7,612 nucleotides of DNA from Candidatus Anoxychlamydiales bacterium (GTDB taxonomy: Bacteria; Chlamydiota; Chlamydiia; Chlamydiales; SM23-39): assembly GCA_011064905.1 (NCBI GenBank), contig JAAKFW010000069.1, positions 1-7,612 on the forward strand, written 5' to 3'. Each line of letters opens with the position of its first letter. Position 1 is the stretch's first letter. Made by a program: the position numbers and the translations under genes. Shown in pieces: positions 6,664-7,612 of this stretch. The notes below the pieces were generated by a model that was not told the DNA's origin, did not search any database, and saw nothing but the letters and a program-made list of their open reading frames with translations.

Positions 6664-6670
6664 TAAAAAT
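6641..6670. promoter_or_regulatory. Perfect 11-bp inverted repeat between divergent genes (candidate operator)
   Basis: ATTTTTATTGA (6641-6651) and TCAATAAAAAT (6660-6670) are exact reverse complements around an 8-nt spacer. The repeat is centred 52 nt from the oxidoreductase start and 72 nt from the gnd start. It covers candidate -35 boxes for both directions, so a repressor site acting on both genes is possible. It could also be a plain AT-rich hairpin. Confidence 0.45.
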
Positions 6671-6685
6671 TTAATTTTATTCTAT
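6657..6685 (+). promoter_or_regulatory. Candidate gnd promoter
   Basis: TTGTCA (6657-6662) is one mismatch from the -35 consensus and is followed after 17 nt by TTCTAT (6680-6685), a poor -10 box (3 of 6). The -35 overlaps the right arm of the inverted repeat. Confidence 0.3.
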
Positions 6686-6715
6686 TTTTTGTTATTACAG
6701 TATTAAGAGAAAAAC

Positions 6716-6721
6716 AGGGGA
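6716..6721 (+). promoter_or_regulatory. Ribosome binding site of gnd
   Basis: AGGGGA lies 6 nt before the ATG at 6728, the strongest Shine-Dalgarno in the window, and fixes the start. Confidence 0.7.
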
Positions 6722-6727
6722 AATAAG

Positions 6728-7612
6728 ATGCAAATTGGATTTGTAGGTCTTGGTAAAATGGGGCTTAACATGGTGAAAAGATTACTTAATCATCATGAAG
6801 TTACAGGTTTTGATTTAAATGAAGAAGCTATGAAATTAGCAGAAAAAGAGGGGATGATAGTAGCTGCTTCTATTCAAGAGTTAATATCTAAACTAAAACC
6901 TCCAAGAGTTATCTGGATGATGGTTCCATCTGGAGAAATTACGGATAAGACTATTGAAAACATCTCAAATGGTTTATCTAAAGATGATATTTTAATAGAT
7001 GGAGGAAACTCATTTTATAAAGAATCTATAAAACATTTTGAAAACCTTAAAAAGAAAAATATCAACTTTTTAGATATTGGAACGAGCGGTGGTATTTGGG
7101 GTTTAAAAGAAGGATATTGCTTAATGGTAGGTGGAGATGAAAAATCTTTTAACTACGTGGAACCGATATTAAAAACACTAACTATCAAAGATGGCTACAG
7201 TTATATGGGAAAAGCAGGCTCTGGGCATTATGTAAAGATGATTCACAATGGGATAGAATATGGCCTTATGCAAGCATATGCTGAGGGGTTTGAAATGCTA
7301 AAAGAGAAAAAAGAGTTTGATTTAGATCTACATAAAATATCAAAACTTTGGAAAAGCTCATCTGTTGTAAGATCGTGGTTACTCGATCTTTTAGAGAATG
7401 TTTTTGAAAAAGATCAAAAGCTTTCTGGTATAAAAGCTTTTGTTAAAGATTCAGGAGAAGGTAGATGGGCTCTTAAAGAAGCGATTGATTTAGAAGTATC
7501 TACGCCCGTAATAGCTGTTTCCTTATTTGAAAGATTCTCCTCTCGCAAAAAAGATGCATTTCAAGATAAGATTTTAGCAAAACTAAGAGATGAGTTCGGT
7601 GGACATGGAACT
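6728..7612 (+). CDS. gnd: Short-form (GndA/YqeC-type) 6-phosphogluconate dehydrogenase, decarboxylating; partial at right edge
   Basis: The frame is open for 295 codons to the window edge. It has the dinucleotide fold GLGKMG (7-12), MMVPSG (64-69), GGNS (92-95), TSGGIWG (119-125) and the catalytic GHYVKMIHNGIEY (166-178, with K170 and E177 in the positions of the family's Lys and Glu). The substrate signature DSGEGRW follows at 241-247. The enzyme oxidatively decarboxylates 6-phosphogluconate to ribulose 5-phosphate in the cytoplasm. Reaching EFGGHG at the edge, where ~300-residue family members finish with an EFGGH motif, means only a few residues are probably missing. This is the short form, not the ~470-residue form that has a duplicated helical domain. 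D29 at the end of the second beta strand, with no NRT-type phosphate-binding motif after it, points to NAD+ as cofactor (inference). It is transcribed away from the oxidoreductase operon. Confidence 0.93.
   Translation, partial: MQIGFVGLGKMGLNMVKRLLNHHEVTGFDLNEEAMKLAEKEGMIVAASIQELISKLKPPRVIWMMVPSGEITDKTIENISNGLSKDDILIDGGNSFYKESIKHFENLKKKNINFLDIGTSGGIWGLKEGYCLMVGGDEKSFNYVEPILKTLTIKDGYSYMGKAGSGHYVKMIHNGIEYGLMQAYAEGFEMLKEKKEFDLDLHKISKLWKSSSVVRSWLLDLLENVFEKDQKLSGIKAFVKDSGEGRWALKEAIDLEVSTPVIAVSLFERFSSRKKDAFQDKILAKLRDEFGGHGT

Overview
This 7.6-kb, strongly AT-rich window (standard genetic code, dense packing, short overlaps) looks like chromosomal DNA from a bacterium with a compact, low-GC genome. 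My best guess is an environmental member of the Chlamydiota. That guess rests on the overall gene content and on the lineage-specific look of the protein at 2885-3853. No rRNA or marker gene here settles it, so treat it as tentative.

Layout. (1) Positions 53-2651, plus strand: a tight run of three genes. They are a small SprT-like zinc metalloprotein, YebC (overlapping it by 14 nt), and a secreted DUF1343/NamZ-type exo-N-acetylmuramidase 12 nt further on. The left gene's frame is open to the window edge. (2) Positions 2652-2884: a spacer with an unexplained 48-codon minus-strand open frame, an all-A/T hairpin followed by a T-rich run, and the leader of the next gene. (3) Positions 2885-3853, plus strand: an unrecognised single-pass membrane protein. 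Its N-terminal part contains two diverged copies of a ~60-residue unit, and its short C-terminal domain carries a cysteine cluster. A bulged hairpin with a T-run lies at its 3' end. (4) Positions 6603 down to 3867, minus strand: a three-gene operon with 4-nt and 7-nt overlaps. It encodes a MerA-like flavin disulfide oxidoreductase, a TVP38/TMEM64 (VTT-domain) membrane protein and a CDP-alcohol phosphatidyltransferase. (5) Positions 6604-6727: a divergent promoter region with a perfect 11-bp inverted repeat. (6) Position 6728 to the right edge, plus strand: a short-form 6-phosphogluconate dehydrogenase, cut by the window very near its natural end.

Functionally, the left block combines a translation or regulatory factor with peptidoglycan sugar salvage or turnover. 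The minus-strand operon couples a predicted redox flavoprotein to two membrane-lipid-type proteins, suggesting one membrane-associated function. The gnd gene belongs to the oxidative pentose phosphate pathway, and its sequence suggests NAD+ rather than NADP+ use. No mobile element, CRISPR array, tRNA or rRNA was seen. The most novel items are the duplicated-domain membrane protein and the oxidoreductase/VTT/phosphatidyltransferase operon, whose flavoprotein lacks the usual His-Glu acid-base pair.
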